From Prochlorococcus sp. AG-402-N08 (GTDB lineage Bacteria > Cyanobacteriota > Cyanobacteriia > PCC-6307 > Cyanobiaceae), in the NCBI GenBank assembly GCA_003216535.1, contig QCIS01000002.1, positions 1 to 64,000 of the forward strand: a stretch of 64,000 nucleotides of DNA. Reading direction: 5' to 3'. A model generated the notes under the pieces. That model was not told the DNA's origin and searched no databases. It saw only the letters and a list, made by a program, of their open reading frames with translations. Shown here piece by piece: positions 1 through 8,255 of the stretch. The position numbers and the translations under genes are program-made. Position 1 is the stretch's first letter. Each line of letters begins with the position of its first letter.

Positions 1-454
1 TATTCTTTATTCTTTTCCTATAGAAAAATTTCTCACCACAATTTTGGCAAGTTCCTATGTATTTTAATTCTCTCCTTTCAATAGGAAATGAGTGCCTCAC
101 AGAAATTTGAAAATTCTTCTCTTTCTTATTAATTTCATTCATCTTTTCTAAGAAATTTGGACCATGTATCTCATTTTTTTTTAATATCCGATCTACCCAT
201 GCATGAATCATTTCATGACATAAAGTACTGTTTATTTCACTAGTAGATAATTTACTCAAAATAGGTTTCGATAAGATAATTTCAGAATCTACAAGACCAT
301 TAATTCTTTTTCTTTTATAAAAACCTGCAGTGGTTTTTAATCTATTATCACTCCATCTAACTTTTACTAAAGGTTGATTATTAACCGCTAGAGAATTTTC
401 AAAATATTGGCTATTAAATTTGTGAAATAAAGGTAAAAGAGGAATTACAGGCAT
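1..454 (-). CDS. SprT-like zinc metalloprotease (partial, C-terminus beyond window edge)
   Basis: Reading the minus strand from an ATG at 454 gives an open frame that runs off the left edge after about 151 codons. It contains the zinc-protease motif HEMIH followed by AW (near residues 80-86), and near the end a CQNCG pair typical of the zinc ribbon that follows the SprT domain. SprT/SPRTN-family proteins are zinc-dependent proteases; eukaryotic members degrade proteins crosslinked to DNA, while bacterial SprT function is poorly defined. The N-terminus has no signal peptide, so a cytoplasmic location is inferred. It is divergent from the gene at 540, with an 85-bp shared upstream region. The family call is firm; the cellular role is not. 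Confidence 0.85.
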   Translation of the reverse strand, partial: MPVIPLLPLFHKFNSQYFENSLAVNNQPLVKVRWSDNRLKTTAGFYKRKRINGLVDSEIILSKPILSKLSTSEINSTLCHEMIHAWVDRILKKNEIHGPNFLEKMNEINKKEKNFQISVRHSFPIERRELKYIGTCQNCGEKFFYRKRIKN

Positions 455-539
455 TATGGATTAAAATTAGTATTATTTTGACAAAAAAAGCCATCAAAAA
501 CGATTTCTTTTCTTAAAGTAATAAAAAACTCAAATCAAC

Positions 540-959
540 ATGGATGCAACACTAGTTAAAGATATAGGAATTAAAGCACTATTAGTTGGCGGAGCTGTAC
601 TAGTTTCTTTTTGGACTTTTAATGCAGTCAAATTAGTTATAAGCGCCAGAGGAATTAATCCGTTAGTAAGAAAGTTTTTTGATCAAATAGCTGCTGGCAG
701 AATTGATGCAGCTTATGGCTTGACTACAAAAACTTATAAAACTCATGTTAAGCGCCAAGACTTTCTTAAATTTTTAGCTAGTTTAAATCTCAATAAATAC
801 AGAAATTTAAAATCAGGAAGACCTAGAGTCCAAGAAGATCAAATCATAATAACTTTGAATTTAAAATCAGAAGATAAACAAGATGAGCTCCCATTGGATT
901 TTACTTTTGCAAAAACTGACAATGATTGGAAAATAGACAGAATAGCAAAAGTGAATTAA
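540..959 (+). CDS. Small membrane-anchored NTF2/DUF4864-like protein
   Basis: A 139-residue protein with one hydrophobic segment at about residues 10-33 and a soluble C-terminal part of about 100 residues. The soluble part has the pattern of DUF4864 or cone-shaped NTF2-like domains: an alpha-helical start containing FFDQIAAGRIDAAYGL, then a strand-rich end with ITLNLKS and WKIDRIA. This assignment is by eye and tentative. Such domains bind small ligands or act as passive modules, so no function can be given. It starts with a clear ATG and ends 9 bp before the DNA ligase, so the two are probably co-transcribed. That operon link is the only hint about its role. Confidence 0.75.
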   Translation: MDATLVKDIGIKALLVGGAVLVSFWTFNAVKLVISARGINPLVRKFFDQIAAGRIDAAYGLTTKTYKTHVKRQDFLKFLASLNLNKYRNLKSGRPRVQEDQIIITLNLKSEDKQDELPLDFTFAKTDNDWKIDRIAKVN

Positions 960-968
960 TAATTTCTT

Positions 969-2297
969 GTGAGGCAAAAAGAATTGTATAAAGAAGAGAT
1001 AATACATCAATTAGAATTACATCCAAGTAGATTAGATAAAGAAAAAATCATTTCAGAAGCAATGGAACAAGGTTTAGATGATTTTTTTGAAGGAATCCGT
1101 ATGGCGCTTGATCCATTGGTAACTTTTGGTGTAAAAATTGTTCCTGAAAAAGAGAATGAAAAAAGTCAAAATTTTTTATGGAAAGATTTTAGGGTATTAG
1201 CAAATAAGCTTATTCAAAGAGAACTTACTGGTTACGCTGCTCGCGATGCAATTATTACGGCTATGGAATCTGCCAAAAAAGAAGAGTGGAATGGATTTTA
1301 TAGACGAGTTTTAATTAAAGATCTTAGATGTGGTGTATCTGAAAAAACAATCAACAAGATAGCCAAGAAATTTCCCAAATATGCGATTCCTATTTTTTCA
1401 TGTCCCTTAGCTCATGACAGTGCAAATCATGAAAAAAAAATGATAGGAAAAAAGCAAATTGAAATCAAATTAGATGGAGTGCGCGTCTTAACTATTATTA
1501 GACAAAATAATGTAGAAATGTTTTCTCGTAATGGGAAACAATTCCATAATTTTGGTCATATTATCTCAGAAATAGAAAACGTGTTAAAAGAAAATCCTGC
1601 ACCCCATGACTTAGTCCTAGATGGTGAAGTAATGAGTGCTAACTTTCAGGATTTGATGAAACAGGTTCATAGAAAAGATGGCAAACAAACAAAAGACGCA
1701 GTTCTTCACCTATTTGACTTATGTCCCCTTGAAAACTTCCAAAAGGGGAGATGGAACACTAGTCAAACAGCAAGAAGTTTATTAGTAAAAGAATGGGTAG
1801 CAAAATATTCTAAGCTTCTAAGACATGTAAAAACACTTGAATGGGAAAATGTAGATCTCGACACCCTAGAGGGACAAAAAAGATTTGTAGAGCTAAATAA
1901 AGCTGCCGTGGAAGGAGGATATGAAGGAGTAATGATTAAAGATCCTGATGCTATGTATGAATGTAAAAGAACACACAGTTGGTTAAAAGCAAAACCTTTC
2001 ATTGAAGTCACTTTAAAGGTTGTATCGGTTGAGGAAGGAACAGGTCGCAATAAAGGTCGACTAGGAGCTGTCCTAGTAGAAGGGGAAGATGATGGTTATG
2101 AATACAGTCTTAGTTGTGGAAGCGGATTTAGTGATATCCAACGTCAAGAATATTGGTCAAAACGGAGTCATCTTATAGGTCAACTTGTAGAAATCAGAGC
2201 TGATGCTAAAACGAAATCCAAGGATGCGGTAACTTTTAGTCTTAGATTTCCTAGATTCAAATGCTTTAGAGGATTTAAAGCTGGAGAAAAAGTTTAA
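969..2297 (+). CDS. ATP-dependent DNA ligase, phage T4-type
   Basis: Seals nicks in duplex DNA using ATP through a ligase-adenylate on lysine. All nucleotidyltransferase motifs are visible: motif I KLDG with the adenylated Lys near 167, motif III FSRNG near 185-189, motif IV LDGEV near 217-221, motif V EGVMIKDP near 319-326, and a WLKAKP segment near 338-343, followed by an OB-fold-like C-terminus. The N-terminal 130 residues form a helical domain whose stretch around RELTGYAARDA and RRVLIKDLRCGVS resembles phage T4 gene 30 ligase in layout. The 442 residues are close to the 487 of T4. The start is GTG, because a stop lies just upstream and no in-frame ATG fits. Cyanobacteria use the NAD-dependent LigA for replication, so this is an accessory, probably phage-derived, repair ligase (inference). 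Confidence 0.9.
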   Translation: MRQKELYKEEIIHQLELHPSRLDKEKIISEAMEQGLDDFFEGIRMALDPLVTFGVKIVPEKENEKSQNFLWKDFRVLANKLIQRELTGYAARDAIITAMESAKKEEWNGFYRRVLIKDLRCGVSEKTINKIAKKFPKYAIPIFSCPLAHDSANHEKKMIGKKQIEIKLDGVRVLTIIRQNNVEMFSRNGKQFHNFGHIISEIENVLKENPAPHDLVLDGEVMSANFQDLMKQVHRKDGKQTKDAVLHLFDLCPLENFQKGRWNTSQTARSLLVKEWVAKYSKLLRHVKTLEWENVDLDTLEGQKRFVELNKAAVEGGYEGVMIKDPDAMYECKRTHSWLKAKPFIEVTLKVVSVEEGTGRNKGRLGAVLVEGEDDGYEYSLSCGSGFSDIQRQEYWSKRSHLIGQLVEIRADAKTKSKDAVTFSLRFPRFKCFRGFKAGEKV

Positions 2298-2414
2298 ATT
2301 TTAAAAAATAATACTCAACAAAGTAGTCAAAGAAAAATGTGGTTTTAAAATAAAAAAAATAAAAATCTTGGCTATAAAATATAGGAATAATTATCAGGAC
2401 TTTTTGAGAAAATT

Positions 2415-2567
2415 ATGACGAAAAAAACAGTTTTCAACTTCATAAAAACACCTTGTGGGCAGGCAAAATATATCGAATTAGAAGCCAACAAAACCTTACT
2501 AGGTAAATTTAGACTGTTGTGGTTTATCTTATTTGCATCAATTAGAGATTGGAATATTAAAGAGTAG
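2415..2567 (+). CDS. Small hypothetical protein (50 aa)
   Basis: A short frame from ATG at 2415 to TAG at 2567 encodes a basic 50-residue protein. It starts MTKKTVFNFIKTPCGQ and has a hydrophobic, aromatic patch (LLWFILFASI) near residues 34-43. It fills most of the 274-bp space between the ligase and the minus-strand membrane gene and ends 4 bp before the latter's stop. Codon use matches its neighbours. I do not recognise a family. It could be a genuine small protein with a membrane-associating helix or a chance frame. Position and composition favour real. Confidence 0.5.
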   Translation: MTKKTVFNFIKTPCGQAKYIELEANKTLLGKFRLLWFILFASIRDWNIKE

Positions 2568-2571
2568 ATTC

Positions 2572-3168
2572 TTAGGATTTTTCAAAATATTCTCTGGAGT
2601 ATTTAGCTGAGAAATATACAACTAAAAAAGTTGAAATAATTCCAATACTAGTAATATAAAAATTATTTGGTGATTGCACATTTTTTAACTCCTGAATACT
2701 TTTTGCCAAACTACCTATTGAGCAATAAAGAAAAGTGCCTGGAATTATTCCAATAAGGCCAAGAGCAAAATCTCTAAATTTAACATTATTCAAACCATAA
2801 AAATAATTAAGAATACTGAAGGGAAATATCGGCGATAATCTGGCTAAAAAAATTAATTTAAGTCCGCCTTTTTCTAATACTTTTTCCATGACACTTAATT
2901 TTGGATAACGGCTAAAAAGATTTTTTAGCTTTTTTGCAAAAAAACTTTTTGATACAAAAAAAGCTACTGATGCTCCTATGGAAGCGGAAATGAAAACGAT
3001 AATTGATCCTAAATATGAGCCATATAAAAAACCTGATAATAAAGATAACCAAGAGGCTGGAAGTATTAATAAAACAATTAAAATATAAATACAAACAAAC
3101 AAAAAGATCCCAAAACCAGTATTAAAAAAAAAAGACAAATTATAAATATTTTCAAGAAATATATTCAT
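2572..3168 (-). CDS. TVP38/TMEM64 (VTT/DedA-like) family membrane protein
   Basis: An integral membrane protein of 198 residues with about five hydrophobic segments. The central region holds the hallmarks of the SNARE-associated/VTT domain: a G-rich turn with FLYGSYLGSIIVFISASIGA, then FFVSKSFF, then FLARLSPIFPFSILNYFYGL and a late PGTFLYCSIGS. Bacterial members are thought to act in lipid or small-ion transport across the cytoplasmic membrane, but the substrate of this one is unknown. I chose the ATG at 3168, which starts 2 bp after the valS stop; a TTG at 3174 would overlap valS. It is translationally linked to valS, though a functional tie is not obvious. Confidence 0.85.
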   Translation of the reverse strand: MNIFLENIYNLSFFFNTGFGIFLFVCIYILIVLLILPASWLSLLSGFLYGSYLGSIIVFISASIGASVAFFVSKSFFAKKLKNLFSRYPKLSVMEKVLEKGGLKLIFLARLSPIFPFSILNYFYGLNNVKFRDFALGLIGIIPGTFLYCSIGSLAKSIQELKNVQSPNNFYITSIGIISTFLVVYFSAKYSREYFEKS

Positions 3169-3170
3169 TA

Positions 3171-5927
3171 TCAATTCAAAAGTTCGAGTTTTTTAGTAAT
3201 TCTTTCCTTTTGTACCGAACCCTCATTTAATTTAAATCTGCATTCATCAACAATATCTTTTGGAGCCTTATCAACGAAATTGTTATTAGATAATCTCTTA
3301 TTTAAATTTTCTAATTCAATATTCACCTTTTTTAAATCCTTGGTTAACCTTTCCTTTAATGCATCTATATTTACAAAATCCTGAAAAGGTAAGTAAACCT
3401 CTAAATCACTAATTATCCCGGAAAAAGATTTAGCGAACTCTTTTTTATCAACAGCATTAGTTTTAAAAATAAATACTTCAGAAGATTTAGTTAAGGTTTG
3501 AATATCATCAACTAAAGTTTTTAAAAAATCAATCAATTCATCATTGTCTGAAATTAAATATACAGGACTTTTTTCTGATGGCTTAAGACCTAATTCAGCT
3601 CTCAAATTTCTAATCAACCTAATAATTTCAAAGAGTTGCTGAAAGGAATTATCAAGCTTATTATCAACAAATTTATTTTCGTGAATTGGCCATTTTTGAA
3701 GAGATAATAATTCTTTATCTGGTTTTAGTTGCAACACATGCCAAAGTTCCTCAGTAATGTGCGGCATAAAAGGATGAATCATTACCAAAATATCATTGAG
3801 CACTTTTATTAAAACTTTTTCAGATATTTGTCTATTTTTAATCTCTTTATTATTAAACCTTTGTTTAGCAAATTCTACATACCAGTCACAAAAATCATTC
3901 CACGTAAATTCATATAGAAGTTTCGCAGATTCTCCCAATTTATATTCTGTCAACAAAGCAGCGACTTTTATATTTACCTGATTCAATTTCGATAAAATCC
4001 ATTTATCACATAACTCTAAAGAAGTTTCATCACTCTCATTAAGCGAATAATTATTATTAGAAGTTTTATTAATTAACACAAATTTAGTTGCATTCCATAA
4101 TTTATTCGCAAAATTTCTTGAAGCTTCAACGGTTGAAGATGTATCTTTTTTCCTATCAAAATCAAGCCGGATATCTTGTCCAGCGCCTGCAACTTCTCGA
4201 ATTAAAGCAAATCGTAGAGCATCAGAACCATATTTATCAATTAATAGTATTGGATCAATACCATTACCTGAACTTTTACTCATTTTTTTATTGTTTTCAT
4301 CTCGCACTAAACCATGAATATAAACATCCCTAAAAGGAATATTCTTTGTAAAAGTATTCCCCATCATTGTCATTCTCGCCACCCAGAAGAAAATAATATC
4401 GAAACCAGTAACAAGAACACTATTTGGATACCATTTTTTAAAATCAGGATCATTTGTATTTGGCCAACCAAGGGTTGAAAAAGGCCACAAACCACTTGAA
4501 AACCATGTATCCAAAACATCTTTATCGCGAACCAATTTAATATTTAATCCAAATTTTTTATTAGCTTCGATTAAGGCATCCTCTTCATTTCTTGCAACGA
4601 TATATGGAGTATTTTGTTCTATTGAGTCTTGAGATTCATCTAAAACATACCAGGCCGGTATTTGGTGCCCCCACCACAATTGCCGACTGATACACCAATC
4701 ATTAATATTCTCTAACCAGTCCTTATAAACTTTCTCCCAGCGTGGAGGAATAAACGATGGTTTTTTAGAATCAATTTCATTAAGACATCCTTGTGATATA
4801 TCATCCATTTTCAAAAACCATTGTGTTGACAATAAAGGTTCAATTGGCACCTTACCTCTATCAGAAAAAGGAACAGTATGTTTATAATCCTCTATCTTTG
4901 TCAGCAGGCCTAAGTTATCCAATTCTTTGATAATTTTCTTTCTAGCGTCATATCTATCTAAATTTTGAAAAATACCTGCATTAATATTTAAAGTTCCATC
5001 TTTGTTCATTACATTAATCTGTTTTAAATTATGCCTTTTTCCTATTGCAAAATCATTTGGATCATGCGCTGGAGTAACCTTCACACAACCCGTACCAAAA
5101 TCTTTATCAACATGTGAATCAGCGATAATAGGTATTTCTCTATCAACAAAAGGAACTTTTACTTTGAGACCAATAAATTCTTTATATCTATCATCATCAG
5201 GATTAACTGCCACAGCAGTATCACCCAAAAGAGTTTCTGGTCTTGTTGTTGCAACTTCTAAGTACTTATCTAAGTGTTCAACACTTTCAGAAATTAAAGG
5301 GTATTTAAAATGCCATAAATGACCATTTACTTCTTGCATTTCAACTTCAAGATCACTTACGGCAGATTGAGATTCAGGGCACCAATTAACCAAATATTCG
5401 CCTCTATAAATTAAATTCTTTTTATAAAGAATATTAAAAGCCTCAATAACTGCTTCATTTAATTTTTGATCAAGAGTAAATCTTTCTCTAGTCCAGTCAA
5501 CTGAATATCCTATCCTTTTTAATTGAGAAACTATTCTTCCACCACTTTGTTCTTTCCAGTTCCATGCTCTTTTAAGAAACTCATCTCTTCCAATATCCAC
5601 GCTTGTTTTGCCTTCACTTTTTAATTGTTTTTCGAGAATAGTTTGAACAGCTATTGAAGCATGATCAGTTCCCGGCAAACACAAAACATTCTTACCTAAA
5701 AGTCTTTGAAAACGTACTACAACATCTATCAAAGCCGTATTAAATGCATGCCCCATATGCAAAGATCCAGTTACATTTGGTGGCGGGATGACAACACAAA
5801 AAGGCTCACCATCATCCTCAGGGTTAGGACTAAACGCCTTTAGACTTTCCCATTTTTCTTGCCACTTTTTCTCTACTTCAATAGGTGAATAATTCTCTAA
5901 AGATAATTGATCATTCATCTCTGTCAT
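3171..5927 (-). CDS. valS: Valyl-tRNA synthetase
   Basis: Class I synthetase that charges tRNA-Val and edits mischarged threonine. With the start at the ATG of 5927 it has 918 residues. The HIGH signature reads HMGH at residues 57-60 after PPPNVTGSL. The editing (CP1) domain carries TTRPETLLGDTAVAV near 227-241. The KMSKS motif is intact near 548-552, and the last about 70 residues form the charged coiled-coil arm typical of ValRS. A TTG six bases upstream is a poor alternative start, and a second ATG at 5918 is possible. The gene lies about 450 bp from a tRNA-Val gene on the same strand. It is followed directly by the VTT-domain membrane gene. Confidence 0.97.
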   Translation of the reverse strand: MTEMNDQLSLENYSPIEVEKKWQEKWESLKAFSPNPEDDGEPFCVVIPPPNVTGSLHMGHAFNTALIDVVVRFQRLLGKNVLCLPGTDHASIAVQTILEKQLKSEGKTSVDIGRDEFLKRAWNWKEQSGGRIVSQLKRIGYSVDWTRERFTLDQKLNEAVIEAFNILYKKNLIYRGEYLVNWCPESQSAVSDLEVEMQEVNGHLWHFKYPLISESVEHLDKYLEVATTRPETLLGDTAVAVNPDDDRYKEFIGLKVKVPFVDREIPIIADSHVDKDFGTGCVKVTPAHDPNDFAIGKRHNLKQINVMNKDGTLNINAGIFQNLDRYDARKKIIKELDNLGLLTKIEDYKHTVPFSDRGKVPIEPLLSTQWFLKMDDISQGCLNEIDSKKPSFIPPRWEKVYKDWLENINDWCISRQLWWGHQIPAWYVLDESQDSIEQNTPYIVARNEEDALIEANKKFGLNIKLVRDKDVLDTWFSSGLWPFSTLGWPNTNDPDFKKWYPNSVLVTGFDIIFFWVARMTMMGNTFTKNIPFRDVYIHGLVRDENNKKMSKSSGNGIDPILLIDKYGSDALRFALIREVAGAGQDIRLDFDRKKDTSSTVEASRNFANKLWNATKFVLINKTSNNNYSLNESDETSLELCDKWILSKLNQVNIKVAALLTEYKLGESAKLLYEFTWNDFCDWYVEFAKQRFNNKEIKNRQISEKVLIKVLNDILVMIHPFMPHITEELWHVLQLKPDKELLSLQKWPIHENKFVDNKLDNSFQQLFEIIRLIRNLRAELGLKPSEKSPVYLISDNDELIDFLKTLVDDIQTLTKSSEVFIFKTNAVDKKEFAKSFSGIISDLEVYLPFQDFVNIDALKERLTKDLKKVNIELENLNKRLSNNNFVDKAPKDIVDECRFKLNEGSVQKERITKKLELLN

Positions 5928-5943
5928 GTGCAAATTTTATTTC

Positions 5944-5962
5944 AATAAACTTTTTGTTTATT
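5944..5962. repeat. AT-only perfect hairpin between the IscA-like gene and valS
   Basis: AATAAAC (5944-5950), a TTTTT loop and GTTTATT (5956-5962) form a perfect 7-bp inverted repeat just upstream of valS. On the minus strand it would form in the valS leader or at the end of transcripts reading through from the IscA-like gene. There is no U-run on the minus-strand 3' side, so a classical terminator is unlikely. It may be chance in AT-rich DNA. Confidence 0.25.
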
Positions 5963-6024
5963 TTATCTTGAGAGCAGCCAATTAATGAAAATAATATTAG
6001 TTTGCAAAAAAAGACAAATCCATT

Positions 6025-6366
6025 CTACAAAAGTTTGAAACCAGAACCACAGGAACAACGTTTTGCATTTTTTGGTGTTGAAATAAGAAATCCACCACCG
6101 CTCAAATCACCGTAATAATCTAATTTTAAATCTTTCAGTAAATTAAACTTTTTTACATCCGCGTATAAAGTTACTCCTTCAGTTCTTGAAATAGGGGATC
6201 CATTACATGTACCTGGCCTTAATTTAATATGCATCCATCCTTCGGAACAATTTTTATCCTCTACCAAATCAATGGACATTTCTCCTGGAGAACCTCCAAA
6301 AGAAGCTTGCCTAGATAGTTCTGAAGCAGCATTTTGACTGATTGAAAGATTGACGATCTCAGTCAT
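6025..6366 (-). CDS. IscA/HesB-family iron-sulfur assembly protein
   Basis: A 113-residue protein of the A-type carrier family, which binds Fe or Fe-S clusters and passes them to target proteins. The C-terminal Cys-X-Cys signature is present as CSCGSGF (Cys104 and Cys106), with an upstream Cys in PGTCNG (Cys54) as the third expected ligand. The stretch SGGGFLISTP before the CXC pair fits the family fold. I place the start at the ATG of 6366 (MTEIVNLS). The open frame continues upstream only because it reads into the tRNA-Val gene. It probably supplies clusters to photosynthetic or metabolic Fe-S proteins; the specific client is unknown. Confidence 0.88.
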   Translation of the reverse strand: MTEIVNLSISQNAASELSRQASFGGSPGEMSIDLVEDKNCSEGWMHIKLRPGTCNGSPISRTEGVTLYADVKKFNLLKDLKLDYYGDLSGGGFLISTPKNAKRCSCGSGFKLL

Positions 6367-6381
6367 TAGAAAAATAATAAA

Positions 6382-6453
<72 letters not shown>

Positions 6454-6551
6454 TCATAATAGATCATTCTAATAGATGAAGTTGAAAAATTTATACTAAG
6501 TATTTAAATATTTCATGATTGAGGCAAAATTTAATTAATAAAATATATCCT

Positions 6552-7406
6552 ATGTCCTCAAACAATAGATATAAATTGGAAAACAATTCCGATTTAGAGA
6601 CTTTAGAGAACTTTAAAATTTTAATATCTAATATCAAAGCATTAAAAGATAAAACATGGGGCTGCCCATGGCAGAAAATACAGTCTCATATATCGTTGAT
6701 CCCATTTTTGTATGAAGAAAGTAATGAATTTATAGATGCTATATATGAAAAAAATGCAGATAACATGTGTGAGGAGTTAGGAGATCTTTTATTACAAGTC
6801 ATGCTTCATGCTGAAATCGGTTACGAAGAAAAAGAATTTACACTAAATGATGTCATACAAAATCTAAACAAGAAAATTATTAATAGACATCCATATATTT
6901 TTAACAAGAAAGAAAAAGTATCATTAAAAAAATCACAACAGATTTGGGTAAATATAAAAAATTTAGAAAAAGAAGCACCTCATATGAAATCTTCAATTAG
7001 TAGAAATTTAAATTTGAAAATCAAAAATTTACCCCCAACGGTTGGAACAGGTAAAATCACAAATGTTGTTAAAGAACATGGCTTCAAGTGGGAAAGTACT
7101 GATGAGATTTTTAAAAAGTTAGAAGAAGAGATTAATGAATTAAAGGAAGCAATTAAAAGCAAAAATGATTCAGAGATAAAAAATGAATTTGGGGATATTT
7201 ACTTTACCCTTCTTAATCTCTCAAACTTTTTAAAGATCAATCCTGAATCAGCTCTTCAAAAAACTAATATAAAATTTTTAGACAGATTTTCAATCGTCGA
7301 AGAGCATGCAGGAGATAATATTAAAAAACAAACTCCCAAAGACTTTCAACGGCTTTGGCAAATAGCCAAACAAAAACTGGCGGGAAAAATTCCTAAAAGC
7401 AAATGA
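6552..7406 (+). CDS. mazG: Nucleoside triphosphate pyrophosphohydrolase MazG
   Basis: Hydrolyses NTPs or dNTPs to monophosphate and pyrophosphate. It clears non-canonical nucleotides and in other bacteria affects (p)ppGpp levels. Two MazG repeats are visible: the first with CPWQKIQSH, FLYEESNEF and EELGDLLLQVMLHAEIG, the second with VVKEHGFKW, KLEEEINELKEAI and EFGDIYFTLLNLSNF. The acidic EExxE and ExxD metal-binding patterns are kept in both. I place the start at the ATG of 6552 (284 aa); an upstream TTG frame adds 11 residues. It overlaps speE by 4 bp (ATGA), so the genes are translationally coupled. Cyanophages also carry mazG, but this two-domain copy looks like the host form. Confidence 0.93.
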   Translation: MSSNNRYKLENNSDLETLENFKILISNIKALKDKTWGCPWQKIQSHISLIPFLYEESNEFIDAIYEKNADNMCEELGDLLLQVMLHAEIGYEEKEFTLNDVIQNLNKKIINRHPYIFNKKEKVSLKKSQQIWVNIKNLEKEAPHMKSSISRNLNLKIKNLPPTVGTGKITNVVKEHGFKWESTDEIFKKLEEEINELKEAIKSKNDSEIKNEFGDIYFTLLNLSNFLKINPESALQKTNIKFLDRFSIVEEHAGDNIKKQTPKDFQRLWQIAKQKLAGKIPKSK

Positions 7407-8254
7407 CAGATATTACAACATGGATAGATGAATATCATAAAGGCTCAAGATTCGGCCTAAATGGGAAAATTCTAATTAAAAAAACCTCAAAATATCAAGA
7501 AATTATTGTTATTGAAAATGAATATTATGGTAAAGCTTTAATGTTAGATGGTTGCTGGATGACATCATTAAAAGACGAGAAATATTATCATGAGTGTCTT
7601 GTGCATCCTGCATTAAGTAGCATTGACGAAAAATCTAATGTACTAATTATTGGAGGTGGTGACGGTGGTACTGTTAGAGAATGCGTTAAATATTCTCAAA
7701 TATCAAAAATTGATCTAGTAGAAATTGATGAGGAGGTAATCAAAATATCTAAAAAATTTCTAAAAGAAATTGCAGGCGAAGCATGGAATGATAAAAGATT
7801 AGAAATACATATTGATGATGGCGTTAAATGGGTAAAAAAAACAAAAGATAATTTTTACGACGTTATATTTATAGATTGTTCAGATCCCTCAGAATTTTCA
7901 AATTTATTATTTTCACGTTCTTTTTATAAAGAATGTAAAAGAATACTTGCACCAAGGGGGATATTAGCAACTCAAAGCGAATCTCCTGAATCCTTCAAAA
8001 ATATTCACATAAGTATTTTGAAAACCCTGAAAAAAATCTTTAAATTCTCTGAAACTATGTATTCGTTTGTGCCTATATATCCAAGCGGTATTTGGAGTTG
8101 GACATTCGCTTCTGAAGAGGTTCTAAATTTATCAAAGCAAAATTACATTGAAACCCTGAGAATAGAAAAAGATTGTGAAATTTGGAATTTGAATTTTCAA
8201 AATGCAGCATTCAAAATGATGCCAAATAAAATTGTAAAAGAACTAGATTCATAA
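7403..8254 (+). CDS. speE: Spermidine synthase (polyamine aminopropyltransferase)
   Basis: Transfers an aminopropyl group from decarboxylated S-adenosylmethionine to putrescine, giving spermidine. The 283 residues show the family's nucleotide-binding glycine motif GGGDGGTVRE near 85-94, the acidic VEIDEEVI after it, and the catalytic acidic segment IFIDCSDPSEFS near 152-163. The N-terminal beta domain has ENEYYGKALMLDGCWMTS followed by EKYYHECLVHPAL. It overlaps mazG by 4 bp and is followed after 1 bp by speB, which makes the putrescine substrate. The pair therefore forms a compact polyamine operon. Confidence 0.95.
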   Translation: MTDITTWIDEYHKGSRFGLNGKILIKKTSKYQEIIVIENEYYGKALMLDGCWMTSLKDEKYYHECLVHPALSSIDEKSNVLIIGGGDGGTVRECVKYSQISKIDLVEIDEEVIKISKKFLKEIAGEAWNDKRLEIHIDDGVKWVKKTKDNFYDVIFIDCSDPSEFSNLLFSRSFYKECKRILAPRGILATQSESPESFKNIHISILKTLKKIFKFSETMYSFVPIYPSGIWSWTFASEEVLNLSKQNYIETLRIEKDCEIWNLNFQNAAFKMMPNKIVKELDS

Positions 8255-8255
8255 G

